This document shows, piece after piece, positions 63,817 through 64,000 of a DNA stretch of 64,000 nt. The stretch is from NCBI GenBank assembly GCA_963848035.1, contig CAWKCD010000001.1, positions 3,038,001 through 3,102,000 of the forward strand, read 5' to 3'. Origin of the DNA: JAVVHH01 sp963848035 (GTDB taxonomy: Bacteria; Pseudomonadota; Alphaproteobacteria; Acetobacterales; Acetobacteraceae). The position numbers and the translations under genes are program-made. The notes under the pieces are model-generated. The model had not been told where the DNA came from, searched no databases, and saw only the letters and a list, made by a program, of their open reading frames with translations. The first letter of the stretch is position 1. Each line of letters opens with the position of its first letter.

Positions 63817-64000
63817 ATGACAGGGCGGACACGGTTTCTGATCGGGCTGGGAGCTGTGCTCGCCGGGGTTTCGGCGTGGGCATTGCTGCGTCCGCTCGGG
63901 CTCGTCTCCCCGGACCTGCTCGCCAGCCCGGCCGAAGTTTGGGCTGCGTTCACCGAGATCCTCCGCGACGGCTATCGCGGGACGACGCTCGCCGAGAACA
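63817..64000 (+). CDS. ABC transporter permease, TauC/SsuC-like, partial
   Basis: The first 61 residues only, cut by the window end. MTGRTRFLIGLGAVLAGVSAWALL is a membrane start, followed by LVSPDLLASPAEVWAAFTEIL, the usual opening of nitrate/sulfonate/taurine-type permeases. It may bring in a substrate for the aminotransferase just upstream. ATG 63817, weak ribosome site. Confidence 0.75.
   Translation, partial: MTGRTRFLIGLGAVLAGVSAWALLRPLGLVSPDLLASPAEVWAAFTEILRDGYRGTTLAEN

Noticed and set aside
62241..63953. 570-codon leftward frame
   Set aside because: Mirror frame of the class III aminotransferase; Arg/His-rich without motifs.

Overview
The window is a GC-rich (roughly two-thirds G+C by eye) alphaproteobacterial chromosome segment with tightly packed genes and many 1-4 base start/stop overlaps. 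Alphaproteobacterial markers include a TrcR/DUF1013 regulator, an IalB-family protein, an HslV with a short N-terminal extension before its catalytic threonine, and a DUF1192 protein. The uracil-DNA glycosylase with degenerate catalytic motifs and the general gene content make me favour the acetic-acid-bacteria/Rhodospirillales side (for example Acetobacteraceae). That placement is an inference from memory, not a computed result.

Layout. 0-4.2 kb: the first five genes of an N-type (possibly Na+-translocating) F-ATPase operon, atpD-C-Q-R-B on the minus strand, preceded by the Na+/H+ antiporter NhaA. 4.3-7 kb: tRNA-Ser, a small secreted protein, lepA and a DUF6489-like gene. 7-12 kb: an accessory region with a Bcr/CflA-type efflux pump, a large winged-helix/TPR regulator, a DUF6065-like gene and, just upstream of it, an unannotated 26-residue peptide gene in AT-rich DNA. 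12-21 kb: PA0069-type radical SAM protein, moaB, lytic transglycosylase, UDG-like protein, ETF-ubiquinone oxidoreductase, TPR protein, ispE and tRNA-Gln. 21-36.6 kb: a cyclase/ATPase/TPR signalling protein, hslVU, sufE, transporters, acnA and ccmAB. 36.6-41.5 kb: the conserved yfgM-bamB-der block, followed by ialB. 41.6-47.7 kb: transporter, SDR, acyltransferase and an incomplete iron-type ABC importer. 47.7-52.4 kb: enzymes for all four steps of GDP-D-glycero-alpha-D-manno-heptose synthesis (HddA, GmhA and an HddC-GmhB fusion) beside a glycosyltransferase. 53-60.8 kb: a LysR regulator, an NdvA-like exporter, pdxY, an old-yellow-enzyme gene, a Spy-like gene, rpmE, hsp20 and trcR, most of them carrying single-base frameshifts. 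60.8-64 kb: a matrixin-like metalloprotease, a class III aminotransferase and the start of an ABC permease.

Two signals stand out. The first is the small peptide plus DUF6065-like cassette at about 10.3-11.3 kb, with a UUCG-type hairpin between its two genes; it looks like a possible undescribed peptide system. The second is a ROSE-like RNA thermometer directly upstream of hsp20 at about 58.82-58.90 kb. The concentration of about twenty frameshifts between 53.6 and 60.6 kb is most simply local sequence error, because conserved and probably essential genes are hit. No CRISPR array, rRNA, insertion sequence or prophage was recognised.
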